From Bathymodiolus brooksi (Eukaryota > Mollusca > Bivalvia > Mytilida > Modiolidae): a stretch of DNA of 64,000 nucleotides. Each line of letters starts with the position of its first letter. The first letter of the stretch is position 1. The stretch spans positions 35,449,804-35,513,803 of the forward strand of contig OY804579.1 of the NCBI GenBank assembly GCA_963680875.1, written 5' to 3'. Made by a program: the position numbers and the translations under genes. Positions 23,959 to 33,481 of the stretch are shown in pieces. Below the pieces are notes generated by a model, which worked only from the letters and a program-made list of their open reading frames with translations, was not told the origin of the DNA and ran no database searches.

Positions 23959-24339
23959 CACTCGCAAATTAACTTGAATCTGCATGTCATGTCATTGTTT
24001 GTTTTTCTTTCTCCAACTCCAATTGATCAAAACAAGTTAAAAGTACACTGATTCCTGGGTTAGACAGTAAAATCACCTAGCACATGATACTTGATTCTTC
24101 ATATCAAAAGGTCAATGTCATATCATTTTAATGCAATATCGAGGTTGTAAAAAGGAATTAACAACATATAAAATAGATATAAAAATAATAGATATTAAGC
24201 TTAAAATAACAATATTAAATGAAATATGATCTGACTTCCCTATCAAATTAGTACTAATAAGAAATGAGAGATGTTAAAGTACAGAAATAATTGATCAAAA
24301 ACAAGTTTTGAATATGGTTTATTAAATATATTTATATGT
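23959..24339. other. AT-rich sequence, no supported feature
   Basis: Nothing recognised. Confidence 0.5.
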
Positions 24340-24558
24340 GAAATTTACAGTTCCTAAATAATGTAATTCATTAAAAACAAGGTCAGTCTCCCTCGGGCAT
24401 ATATAGGTAATCCTAGTCGATTTTAGGTATCCTTGTTTAAACCTTTTAGTTCACTAGCTCCCAGATATTTTTAATCTTTTGACTATCAGATACTGATGAA
24501 GGTTATTCTAGAAACGCGTCGTGCACACTAAATTAGATATCTACGGTTTTTATTATTA
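24340..24558 (+). mobile_element. Hammerhead-associated dispersed family copy, plus orientation
   Basis: Starts AATTTACAGTTCCTAAATAA, passes through CTAGTCGATTTTAGG and TTCACTAGCTCCCAG, and ends with the hammerhead core, ACTAAATTAGATATCTACGG and a T run. It shares the order and ends of the minus-strand copies. Confidence 0.82.
24484..24530 (+). ncRNA. Hammerhead-ribozyme-like motif, both core boxes intact
   Basis: Reads CTGATGA, AGG-TTATT-CTA, GAAAC, GC, GTC, GTGCAC. Both catalytic boxes and the GTC triplet are present. Compared with other copies, one C just before CTGATGA is lost, which disrupts stem I. Stem II is weak. Confidence 0.45.
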
Positions 24559-25422
24559 ATATACATGCATAACATACATACTAAAACTGTTTCGTAGATG
24601 GCATTGCCGTATCTTTGACCATATAAAATATAACATCTTGTCATGCATATTAAACGTCGTCAATCTGATTGGTTGATTAGTGGTATTATTAGATTATCAT
24701 ATAGATATTCTCTATATCATAGACATCTTTAGAACTATTGACTTGTTATGTAGGTCTCTCACTAATCATCGATATTGTTTGGTAGACGGTTTAATATTAA
24801 CGTTACATATTACTGAGCTGTGCTCTGTATTATACCAATTCGTTTCCGTCTGTAGTAATATTTGAGAAAATAATGTTGAAAAAAAACGAATGTAATTTTA
24901 AAGCATCAAAATTTTTCTATTGCTATTTTTGTTTTGCTTAGCTTTTGCTTTGGTGTTTTGTCTTTGTTCTTGTTTTGTATTGCTTTGTTCTTTTTGTTTG
25001 TTTTTTTTTTGTTGTTTTTTGGATTCCGTGTATGAGTTTCTGTACAAACCGAAAATAGGTTAGTTATTCTCGATTCATCTGATTTGAAGTTATATAATAA
25101 TAAAGTTCCGTGTTTCATCAAATATACATATCCGTTAGGGAATGTGTAATCAGACAGGACACATATGCTCGCATTTCTGCGAATGACGTATACGGTACTG
25201 CTATTATCAATGACCAAGAGATAATATCTAGTGGGAATCAAGAAAGACCATCATCAAATCAGCCGAATTAAAAATAACTAAATTCCTATAAATACCAGGA
25301 AATGAAACTGTGATGTAAATCTACAACACCAGCTTTGTTAACCTACAGAATCAAGTCATGTGCTGTAAGTTAATATCGGTTAATTATATAATAGTATGAA
25401 CGTTGAATATATATTAACCAAT
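24559..25422. other. AT-rich sequence, no supported gene
   Basis: A minus-strand 111-codon frame at 24,906-25,241 ends in a lysine- and asparagine-rich low-complexity tail produced by a T-rich tract (about 24,935-25,020). I do not support it as a gene. Confidence 0.5.
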
Positions 25423-25523
25423 GAAAACGTAGATATCAAATTTAGTGAACACGACACGTTTCAGATACTCTCAAAACTAAAAGATTTGAAAGCCAAATAA
25501 TTAAGATGTCTTTTAGGAAAACC
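25423..25523 (-). mobile_element. Hammerhead-associated family copy that seeds the adjoining array
   Basis: Starts GAAAACGTAGATATCAAATT as the other copies do and runs through AAAGCCAAATAATTAA to the edge of the 28-bp array. The hammerhead core is internally deleted: reversed, it reads GTATCTGAAACGTGTCG, so most of CTGATGA and all of stem II are missing. The array starts where the family sequence ACCAAAGGGTCTAAACAGG would be expected. Confidence 0.8.
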
Positions 25524-26489
25524 AAAATCAAAAGGCCTAAACAGGTTAGCCCAAAATCAAAAGGCCCAAACAGGATAGCCAAAATCAAAAGGCCTAAACA
25601 GGTTAGCCCAAAATCAAAAGGCCCAAACAGGATAGCCAAAATCAAAAGGCCTAAACAGGATAGCCCAAAAGCAAAAGGCCTAAACAGGATAGCCAAAATC
25701 AAAAGGCCTAAACAGGATAGCCCAAAATCAAAAGGCCCAAACAGGATAGCCAAAATCAAAAGGCCTAAACAGGATAGCCCAAAAGCAAAAGGCCTAAACA
25801 GGATAGCCAAAATCAAAAGGCCTAAACAGGATAGCCCAAAAGCAAAAGGCCTAAACAGGATAGCCAAAATCAAAAGGCCTAAACAGGATAGCTACAATCA
25901 AAAGGCCTAAACAGGATAGCCAAAATCAAAAGGCCTAAACAGGATAGCTACAATCAAAAGGCCTAAACAGGATAGCCAAAATCAAAAGGCCTAAACAGGA
26001 TAGCCAAAATCAAAAGGCCTAAGCAGGATAGCCAAAATCAAAAGGCCTAAACAGGATAGCCAAAATCAAAAGGCCTAAACAGGATAGCCAAAATCAAAAG
26101 GCCTAAACAGGATAGCCAAAATCAAAGGGCCTAAACAGGACAGCCAAAATCAAAAGGCCTAAACAGGATAGCCAAAATCAAAAGGCCTAAACAGGATAGC
26201 CAAAATCAAAAGGCCTAAGCAGGATAGCCAAAATCAAAAGGCCTAAACAGGATAGCCAAAATCAAAAGGCCTAAACAGGACAGCCAAAATCAAAAGGCCT
26301 AAACAGGATAGCCAAAATCAAAAGGCCTAAACAGGATAGCCAAATTCAAAAGGCCTAAACAGGATAGCCAAAATCAAAAGGCCTAAACAGGATAGCCAAA
26401 ATCAAAGGGCCTAAACAGGACAGCCAAAATCAAAAGGCCTAAACAGGATAGCCAAAATCAAAAGGCCTAAACAGGATAGCCAAAATCAA
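25524..26489. repeat. 28-bp minisatellite, about 34 units, derived from the hammerhead family
   Basis: Units are AAAATCAAAAGGCC followed by TAAACAGGATAGCC, 28 bp. The leftmost part alternates 29- and 28-bp units as 57-bp dimers. The unit matches the family segment ACCAAAGGGTCTAAACAGG plus ATAGCCAAAATC. Open frames on both strands (25,442-25,873 minus and 25,506-25,910 plus) result from the 57-bp dimers being divisible by 3 and are lost where pure 28-bp units begin. I do not call them genes. Confidence 0.95.
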
Positions 26490-27390
26490 TAATGTTTGTA
26501 CAGAAGTCATAAATAGTATGAATATTTAATGGGATTTGGTATTATAGCATAGCTATTATAAACGGAAAACAGTATTCGTGATTATACGAGCCAAATACAA
26601 GAAACTAAATCAAAATAAGACTAAAACAAGAGTGAAAAATGTTGAAAATTGGTAAACTTTGTCAAAATGCACCCACATTTTCACCTGAGCTATGGTATTT
26701 TAGTCCTCAAGTACACAAACGTTCTGATTACACTACAAAAAGAACAAGCAAGTACACTAAAAATCAATGTTTGATTTCAAACCGGGGATAAAATAGTTAC
26801 CTTACGTGTTTACCCTAAACATTGAGATTGTATCACCATTCAGCATCACTGTACAGTAGTGTTAGAGTGTGGTACAATCTCAATGTCCACGGATAGACGC
26901 GTAGATAACTGATAGCGTCTGTCCCAAATCGATTTAGGGATTTCAACTACCCCTTTGGTATCTTTAAACCCTCTTTACTTCGTCTTGGAATTCTTTTTTA
27001 GAATAATACTTTTGTAGTTCACATTTATCATTATATTGATTGATATCAATCATCAAATTAGTATATATAAGGCCCGATAATGATATTTAGAATTGTATTC
27101 AAACCTAAATATTTTATAATTTAATTGATTACACCCTTTTGTTTTATGAATAGTTGAGTATATTCAAATCTATTTCTACAAAACAATGATTTGAAAAATA
27201 CGCTTAAATAACTTAGCTAATTCTAAAACTTCCTATTTTTTTTACTGAATTTCAAATTATGACATGAAATGATGTAATGGTATTCTACTTTTCAAGAGGA
27301 AACACATTTGTAGTGTGAGATCCTTACTTTGCTAATGCAAATTTACATATGATTTAAAGTATTTGATATGGAAAGGGATACCCATTTATG
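26490..27390. other. AT-rich sequence with one hairpin
   Basis: Apart from the hairpin at 26,819-26,886, nothing recognised. Confidence 0.5.
26819..26886 (+). ncRNA. 68-nt near-perfect hairpin, possible structured RNA
   Basis: The arms ACATTGAGATTGTATCAC (26,819-26,836) and GTGGTACAATCTCAATGT (26,869-26,886) pair at 17 Watson-Crick positions plus one wobble. The 32-nt middle can partly continue the stem around CACTGTACAGTAGTG. Size and shape are compatible with a small-RNA precursor hairpin, but equally with a tiny MITE or chance. I do not recognise either arm as a known microRNA. Confidence 0.25.
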
Positions 27391-27560
27391 GGAAAGGCTT
27401 CGGGAGAAAACTCCGAGGATAAATCCAGTCTAGGACCTGTAAAGTCACTCCTGTGCCTCCAGGAAAGGTCTTATACCAGCCAGAAGTTAAGGGAGAGGTA
27501 ACCCTAACAGAAACCCTGAGTGCTGAAGTCGGAGGTGCTGGGCCGTAATTGGAGCACTCT
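27391..27560. repeat. GC-richer island, probably a repeat fragment
   Basis: This 170-bp stretch (CTTCGGGAGAAAACTCCGAG, TGTGCCTCCAGGAAAGGTC, GGTGCTGGGCCGTAATTGG) is clearly less AT-rich than its surroundings. CTTCGGGAG...CTCCGAGG can form a short hairpin. No second copy is in the window and I cannot name it. It could be a SINE-like repeat or an old exon; there is no clear reading frame. Confidence 0.35.
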
Positions 27561-27942
27561 AACTACCACAACACTACGCATTTACAACCACTATGACACT
27601 TGAAAAGTATTTGATTATTTACTTGAAAACGTGTTACCGTTAAAATATATATTGTGTTCAATTAATTCTTAAGGTATTGGCAAATAAGGAGTATCTTCTG
27701 TAAGAGACTGCTTACCACCGATTACTATTTTCTTTACTTATGGTATACCTACTTTGCTTCATATAATCAAAGGATAAAGATTCATTTCTGTTTATATCTT
27801 CGCACCTTTATAGAACTTGTATCGTGCTGCTAACGTGTTGTAGATACGATTTTTTTAAACTTTAATGTACAAGCTGTATATCTACTACATATAGTAATGG
27901 ATATGGTACTTAGCTGTACAGACATCAATAAATCATCAGGGG
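27561..27942. other. AT-rich sequence, no supported feature
   Basis: Nothing recognised. Open frames at 27,830-28,106 on both strands belong to the adjoining SINE. Confidence 0.5.
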
Positions 27943-28184
27943 GTATGATGTTGAACGTCACTTCCAACAATATTTCAGCTATATCGTGGCGGTCAGTTTC
28001 ATTGGTGGAAGAAATTCGAGTACCCGTAGAAAATCTGCCACAAGTCACTGACAAACTTTATCACATAATATTATATCGAATACATCTCGACATGAGAGTG
28101 ATTTGAACTTTAGTGGTGATAGGCACCGATTGCATAGGTAGTTGTAAATTCAATTACCATACGATCACGACCACTACGGCCTTC
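27943..28184 (-). mobile_element. tRNA-derived SINE, subfamily II
   Basis: Body first on the plus strand (AACGTCACTTCCAACAATAT, GGCGGTCAGTTTCATTGG), then the reversed head (TTAGTGGTGATAGGCACC, ACCATACGATCACGACCACT). The B-box is decayed. Confidence 0.85.
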
Positions 28185-28439
28185 ACCTGTACTTCATGTG
28201 TGCATCCTAGTGTTTAGTATTTAAAACCAGAATAACATTCAACAATCATTTCGCTATCTATATAACATCTTAAAATCCTATTATGAATCAATTTAAAGTG
28301 TATTTAAAGAAGACCAACATTCGAACTTATTAATGACTTTATCCATTGGGACGCCAAGATCATTGGTATATTAAAACATGTTTTAACTTATATTGCTATA
28401 TTGTGCTTGTTCTGTACGTTTTATTGGTATCTATCTTAT

Positions 28440-28640
28440 ACTGGAGTCACTAGTAGAAGAAGAACTGCTAGCCCTTCCGAAGCACATTAGTTCACCCTCA
28501 GTAGTGGGGTTCGTATTGCTCAATATAATTGTCTGTATGGTGTTATGTAGATCATTATTTGTCCTTTGTCCTTTGGCTATGTATTGTCTGTTCTTCTTCG
28601 ATTTACGGCTTCAGATTATCCTTTGGTGCCAATAAACTTT
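28440..28640 (+). repeat. Mussel-type dispersed repeat fragment
   Basis: AGTAGTGGGGTTCGTATTGC, TTATTTGTCCTTTGTCC and TCTTCTTCGATTTACGGC match, in order, copies at 36,090 and 50,570, and reversed copies at 14,700 and 35,405. The open frame at 28,393-28,635 is the repeat read in one frame and is not supported as a gene. Confidence 0.55.
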
Positions 28641-29394
28641 TCTTGATTCAATCTTTTTATTCAATCCCCGTCCATTATGTTCTGGTTTTCTAAGCTTTGC
28701 CTTTCCATGACAAGGTTTTACTTCTGTTCGTAAATATGTTGTGAAAACGTTTACATTTTTTGCAAAAAATCATCCAATTAACGTTTGGAACTGAGAAATG
28801 TATGAATCGCTCCAGTGGAAACTTACAAATGATGAGTATTTCTCCTTAAATTTCCAGTCAATAAACTTTTTGTTTTGTGGTAAAATGATAATTAAATGAT
28901 TGCCTGGATTATTTACGTGAACGAACCAGAAAATTAATACACAAAGAAAGATGTTGCTCTCATCGCCGTCTTATTCTATCTCCACATGGAACTTGTTTGT
29001 ATATATTTTAATCATCTTCAATTATTTATGTTGTTAATCACCCGTTGTTTTGCAGAGAACCTGTACTGATGAAAAAACAGCCGCACCGCATTAATTTATT
29101 TTCTTGAATGAATGATCAAATGCATCAATGGATCAATCAGTTTAATGAAATATGCACTTGAAAGTTTTTAAAGATTACTGTATATAATGATTACAAATAA
29201 CGGTCTGACAGAAAACATTGAAATGTTGTCTTATAATCGAAATACAGTTAATAATGTGCTATTATGCTTTAGAATTCAGAGATGTATAAACTGATGCTGA
29301 TGAATTAAGATGTATTAACATAATTAACTACAACCAATACTGATGGAACACGAAATACATAATTTTTATTTGAATAACCTATGAAAACAACATA
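28641..29394. other. AT-rich sequence, no supported feature
   Basis: Nothing recognised. Confidence 0.5.
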
Positions 29395-29590
29395 TTCTGT
29401 ACAATCAAATAATAAAATGAGAAACCAAAAATACCACACTGTCAGAATAAGTCCAAAATACAGTCGAATAATCGTTGAAACAAGGACAAATCGATACCCC
29501 AACACACATAAGCAAGATCGCTCACTTTCGTGGTTTTGTACAGGCACTTAAATATAAAGTGATAAACTAGTTTTTATAGGTCCAAATCTC
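29395..29590 (+). repeat. Dispersed repeat, first of two copies
   Basis: Landmarks ACCACACTGTCAGAATAAGT, ATCGATACCCCAACACA and CGCTCACTTTCGTGG recur at 51,295-51,490 as ACACCGTCAGAACAG, TTGATACCCCAAAGCAC and CGCTCACTCTCCTGG. I recall the same wording from mussel genomes. Class unknown. Confidence 0.6.
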
Positions 29591-30012
29591 CTCTCTTAGG
29601 GAAGAGACGCGGTTGTGTATGTAATAATTGTTATTTTGCAGAATATGTTGACTGTCATGTTATTATTAGCTTGATCTGAATATTATTTTAAAAAAACATT
29701 TTGCTTGATTTCTGAATGTTGTTCGTACATCAAATTACTTTATTTGGGTTCAACATGTACGGTTTACACCTTTATTATCCCTATTATATGACAATAAACA
29801 TATATTGCAGGTGGCATAGTTTTCAAGGAGTCGTTATTTTTCTAATAGTAAACTGAAAATGCTATGAAGAGATATAAATAATGCAAATTTCTTTCATCTG
29901 CTGAACTTATATCTCGTTGTCCAAATTGCCTTTTTCTTTGATTTTAAAAGAACTATAACTTTGCTTAATGCATGTCTTAATAATCGTAACAATACTTTTA
30001 CTTAATTCATGA
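29591..30012. other. AT-rich sequence, no supported feature
   Basis: Nothing recognised. Confidence 0.5.
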
Positions 30013-30255
30013 AGGGCCGTCGTCGATGTGATCGTATGATAGTTGGATTTCCAACTACCTGTACAATCAGTGCCTGTTGTGAGTTCGAATCCGAAAATAG
30101 CGTGGTGTACACGACATAATGTGATAAAGTTTGTCAGTGACTTGCAGCAGGTCGGTGGTTTTCTCCGGATACTTGGTGTCCTCCACCAATAAAACTGATT
30201 ACCAAAATATAGCTGATATATTGTTGGAAGTAGCGTTAAACACCACGACCCTTGC
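30013..30255 (+). mobile_element. tRNA-derived SINE, subfamily II
   Basis: Head with GATCGTATGATAGTTGG and B-box GAGTTCGAATCC, then the body (GTCAGTGACTTGCAGCAGG, CCACCAATAAAACTGATT) and the end GTAGCGTTAAACACCACG. Confidence 0.85.
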
Positions 30256-30489
30256 TCTAGCCCCCTTAATTCATGTTGAACGAATGATTGATAAGAAATA
30301 TTGTCCTGAACGCTTTAGGGTCAACAACCTTTAAAACAAAACGTAGATATCTAATTTGGTGCGTGCGATCAAGTTCTTGAATAGCTTCCATCGGGTACGC
30401 TGAGAGTTAAACAAATAGAAACCCAAATGACTAGGGCAAGAAAACAAGAACATGAAACATGATAGACAATATATGGTAAGGCTAAGCAT

Positions 30490-30509
30490 GGGGGGGGGGG
30501 GGGGGGGGG
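30490..30509 (+). repeat. Homopolymer run of 20 G
   Basis: An uninterrupted G20 tract. It could form a G-quadruplex on the plus strand and is a likely site of length polymorphism and sequencing error. Its exact length should be treated with caution. Confidence 0.9.
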
Positions 30510-30687
30510 AGAACATGAAACATGATAGACAAAATATGGTAAGGCTAAGTGTATACAGGGGGATGAACTTTAGCTTAAATACTGATTAATAATAAGAGCT
30601 GTATTTTTCTATCATAAATTCATCTAATAAACCACGTCTGTGTGAAAACACTGACCACTAGGTGGATGATCCCCATCTGGAATAAGT

Positions 30688-30800
30688 CTTCTATCTGAGG
30701 AGTATCGACCCAGTGATAATAATATTCTTCTAGCTGAGGAGTATCGACCCAGTGATAATAATAGTCTTCTAGCTGAAGAGTACCGACCCAGTGATAATAC
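30688..30800. repeat. 39-bp unit repeated three times
   Basis: Units begin at 30,688, 30,727 and 30,766 with CTTCTA(T/G)CTGAGGAGTA and continue TCGACCCAGTGATAAT. They lie at the inner end of the hammerhead-family copy; a single unit is visible in the copy ending near 15,820. Confidence 0.9.
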
Positions 30801-31673
30801 CACGGCCACTAACTTCTATACTTAATAATACATGTATCCTTTTTCAAATGAGTAATAAATTCGTTGTCTTTGCATATTCACATCCTTGACAGAATGCTTT
30901 GAACATCTACAAAGTATTTATTAGCATATCCACACCCCTGACAGCTATTGCATGGTATCAAAGCAGTTACTGAAATATTTATATTTAATCATATCATAAA
31001 GAATTTGTTAGGAAGGTCGTTTTCCTCATTATCAGATAATACGTAATGTCTTATATCAAACGACCCATACTCCTTTAGATTTATATGTAATCACCGAGTT
31101 ATGTAAGTGCAAAAGACAGAATGTGACCTCTAAATAGCTATGTACATTCTGGTAAAACTAAGGTTAGATTGATCGTAAATTACTGTTAGGATATTATCTC
31201 CGATAGACTGTAATAAAACTTTCACAGATGCACCCAAGAATACAGATGATATTTTACCAAATGTATGCACAATAATATACACTCAAAAGGTACAACAATA
31301 CAAAAAAACATATAATTATTAGGCAACTCGGACTCAAAACTTATGGAAGGATAAACATTCCATGTTCTATATATAACGTTCGTCATCCAAATTCACAAAA
31401 CAAGAATGTATTTTGTTTATTCATCATCAAGGTAAGGTTGTAATTCAAGATTATCATATGCACATAGTATTGACTTGAGATTCAGTCGTTCTACTACATT
31501 TGATACTTTCATTGTTTATGCCCATTTGATAGATGCTCAAGTCATGCTACTGTAAAGAAAACAGCCTCCTGTGAGTATAATAGGGTACTCGACGGGTTTC
31601 TTGAGAATACTTATTATTTTTACTGCAACTTACTGTTCTTTCCAGAAATATTTTTTAATTGAGAAATAATTAA
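30801..31673. other. AT-rich sequence, no supported feature
   Basis: Nothing recognised beyond a weak near-duplicate around CATATTCACATCCTTGACAG and CATATCCACACCCCTGACAG (about 30,873-30,945). Confidence 0.45.
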
Positions 31674-31812
31674 GAAATAATTCATGGAAGCCATAATTTG
31701 ATAGAGATTTTAACACGGAAACATTATTTTCGTAAAAAAAATTAAACGAAGCAAAAATATTGTTAATCGTGTTAAAAATTGAATACAAAGAACGTATTCC
31801 ATGAATTATTTC
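31674..31812. repeat. Imperfect 139-bp palindrome
   Basis: The outer arms GAAATAATTCATGGAA and TTCCATGAATTATTTC match exactly. Inner arms GATTTTAACACG and CGTGTTAAAAAT pair again, and TTTTCGT/ACGAAG closes the loop. It is probably a small hairpin MITE. No other copy is in the window. Confidence 0.65.
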
Positions 31813-31856
31813 GATTCTAATAAGAAATATATACCTTGATTTGATTTTTATTTTTA

Positions 31857-32119
31857 TTTTTGGTGTTTAACGCCAATTTCAGCAATATTTCAGCTATATC
31901 GTGGCGACCAGTTTTAGTGGTGGAAGAAGCTGGAGTACCCGGAGAGAACCACCGACCATGGGCAAGCAACTGGTAAACATTATCATCTGCGGCTGCGAGT
32001 CGAGTGCACCCTTTTTGTAATTTATAAAGCCTGGCGCGAACCCACGCCGTATTGGTGATAGGTTTGAATGAATTGTTATGTAATCCAACTACCTAACTCA
32101 TTGAGCCACCCGGGCTCTC
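31857..32119 (-). mobile_element. tRNA-derived SINE, subfamily I
   Basis: Body first (GTTTAACGCCAATTTCAGC, GGTGGAAGAAGCTGGAGTAC), then CGAGTCGAGTGCACCC, the reversed B-box (GCGCGAACCCACGCC) and head (CTCATTGAGCCACCCGGGC). It is the fullest subfamily I copy. Confidence 0.87.
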
Positions 32120-32432
32120 TTTTCCAATTTGATGACAATTAGATTTATGCAAGTCAAATCCTAAAAAAATCTTAGAAAAAGCCCAGTAAGTGTCATTATT
32201 ATACTTTACTATAGAAACCAAGCAAGAAATAATTAAGATATTTTAAAGTTTCATTCCGTGAAACAAGAAATAACTCATTATTCCCGCGACAAACTGCACG
32301 TAGGTCAAATAACTGTGAGGGAATCTGCACGTAGCACAAAATAACTGTTTGAAATTGGCGCGCTGTTGCACGTCGAACCAATAACTAGTTATTTCCCTCA
32401 TATTAGTTCAGTATAATAATACAGTTATATCT
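32120..32432. other. Sequence between SINE and palindrome
   Basis: Contains two related short segments, TGCACGTAGGTCAAATAACT and TGCACGTAGCACAAAATAACT-like (about 32,295 and 32,327), suggesting a small tandem or a repeat edge. No gene seen. Confidence 0.4.
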
Positions 32433-32548
32433 TTCATGAGAAGTTAATATCCATAATTATTAAATTGAGAAAGGGTTATTTTTCCTACGGACCTAGGGAA
32501 AATAACCCTTTCTCAATTTAATAATTATGGATATTAACTTCTCATGAA
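32433..32548. repeat. Near-perfect 116-bp palindrome
   Basis: The arms run TTCATGAGAAGTTAATATCC ... AAAGGGTTATTTTTCCTA and their reverse complement, about 54 bp each, with a loop of only a few bases (CGGACC). Weaker complementarity appears to continue outward on both sides. Such long, short-looped palindromes are unstable, so this copy is probably young. A MITE or foldback origin is likely. Confidence 0.9.
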
Positions 32549-33008
32549 GGCCATACTTGTATAATGTTACCAATATTCCTTGAAAACAACGTCAGCGGTC
32601 AAAGTCGATAGATTATTATCTTACATATTTTTTCCGAAAAAGAAATGTAGATATATATATATTTTTTTAAATAGTATTTTAATGTTTGTATGTACCCCGG
32701 TCCAATATAAATACATAAAATCACTCGGAAATTACATCCATAATTTGCAGGCAATGCGCATAATATAAAATATTACTTCAAATAAAGTTACGTGCAACAA
32801 AAACGGATGTGATCGCTTGTAATTGTATGGTGGTTGTCATGAATTGGTTGATATGCTTTCATTTGTCAACTTTATAGTACCCTCTCTATAACTGAGTTGG
32901 AAAATGTGACCTTTACGACGAGTTTCATGTAGGTAGAAGGGAATGTTCATCATTCTTGGGTACCTAGACTTTCGTTTTTATGATACCTGGCCCAGTGTTA
33001 CTAATACC
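32549..33008. other. AT-rich sequence, no supported feature
   Basis: A 62-codon frame at 32,580-32,768 has no recognisable domain. The stretch near 32,799-32,840 (GATGTGATCGCTTGTAATTG, TATGGTGGTTGTC) faintly resembles a SINE head but is too short to call. Confidence 0.4.
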
Positions 33009-33119
33009 AGTTTTCTGTTACATGCATGAGTTTAAACAGCGTCTAAGTTTTCTGTTGCATGCATGAGTTTAAACAGCTTCTAAGTTTTCTGTTACATGCA
33101 TGAGTTTAAACAGCTTCTA
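33009..33119. repeat. 37-bp unit repeated three times
   Basis: Three units of AGTTTTCTGTTACATGCATG plus AGTTTAAACAGCTTCTA, with two substitutions between units, end against a T-rich tract. Confidence 0.95.
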
Positions 33120-33230
33120 ATTTTTTTTTTATTTGTTTCAGTCAGCAAATACATCAATACATACACAACGCTGATCATAAACTTCGTCTTTTTTTCAGTA
33201 TAGCAATTAAAATAATGTTGTCTTAGCATT

Positions 33231-33481
33231 TCGTCGTGTCAATCTTATAATGATACATGTCCATTTTTTTGACAATATGACTTACGGGTATCAGTGACTT
33301 TAATTGTCAATGGTGTATCTCCCTATATAAGCCATATAACGGGATATACTGGTTTAAGACAATTTGAGAAGTGTTATAATGTTATATCTCCAATGTTTTT
33401 ATTCAACTGCCCAAACTTTGACTTCTGATATCTCCATTTCTACAAAAATGGACATGTATCATTATAAGATTGACACGACGA
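33231..33481. mobile_element. MITE-like element with about 40-bp terminal inverted repeats
   Basis: The ends TCGTCGTGTCAATCTTATAA ... GATACATGTCCATTTTT (33,231-33,271) and the exact reverse complement (33,443-33,481) flank about 170 bp of non-coding sequence. I could not identify a convincing target-site duplication, so the superfamily is unassigned. Confidence 0.75.

Larger units (their letters stand above)
30333..30800 (-). mobile_element. Hammerhead-associated family copy with internal duplications and a 20-G run
   Basis: Begins AACGTAGATATCTAATTTGG. The reversed core is decayed (CCGATGG for CTGATGA; GAAC for GAAAC). Two 40-bp copies of the segment starting AGAACATGAAACATGATAG lie at 30,447-30,486 and 30,510-30,549. 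They are separated by a tract with 20 consecutive G residues (30,490-30,509). The inner end carries three 39-bp units (CTTCTAGCTGAGGAGTATCG, then ACCCAGTGATAATAAT) at 30,688-30,800. The duplicated 40-bp segment aligns with the part of the family amplified at 25,524. Confidence 0.78.

Noticed and set aside
24906..25241. Lysine/asparagine-rich 111-residue protein on the minus strand
   Set aside because: The basic tail comes from a T-rich low-complexity tract; no domain or conserved context.
25442..25910. Repetitive proteins on both strands in the 28-bp array
   Set aside because: The frames exist only where 28- and 29-bp units alternate (57 bp, divisible by 3) and vanish where pure 28-bp units start.
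30331..30516. Proline-rich small protein on the minus strand
   Set aside because: The prolines are the translation of the G20 run within a mobile-element copy.
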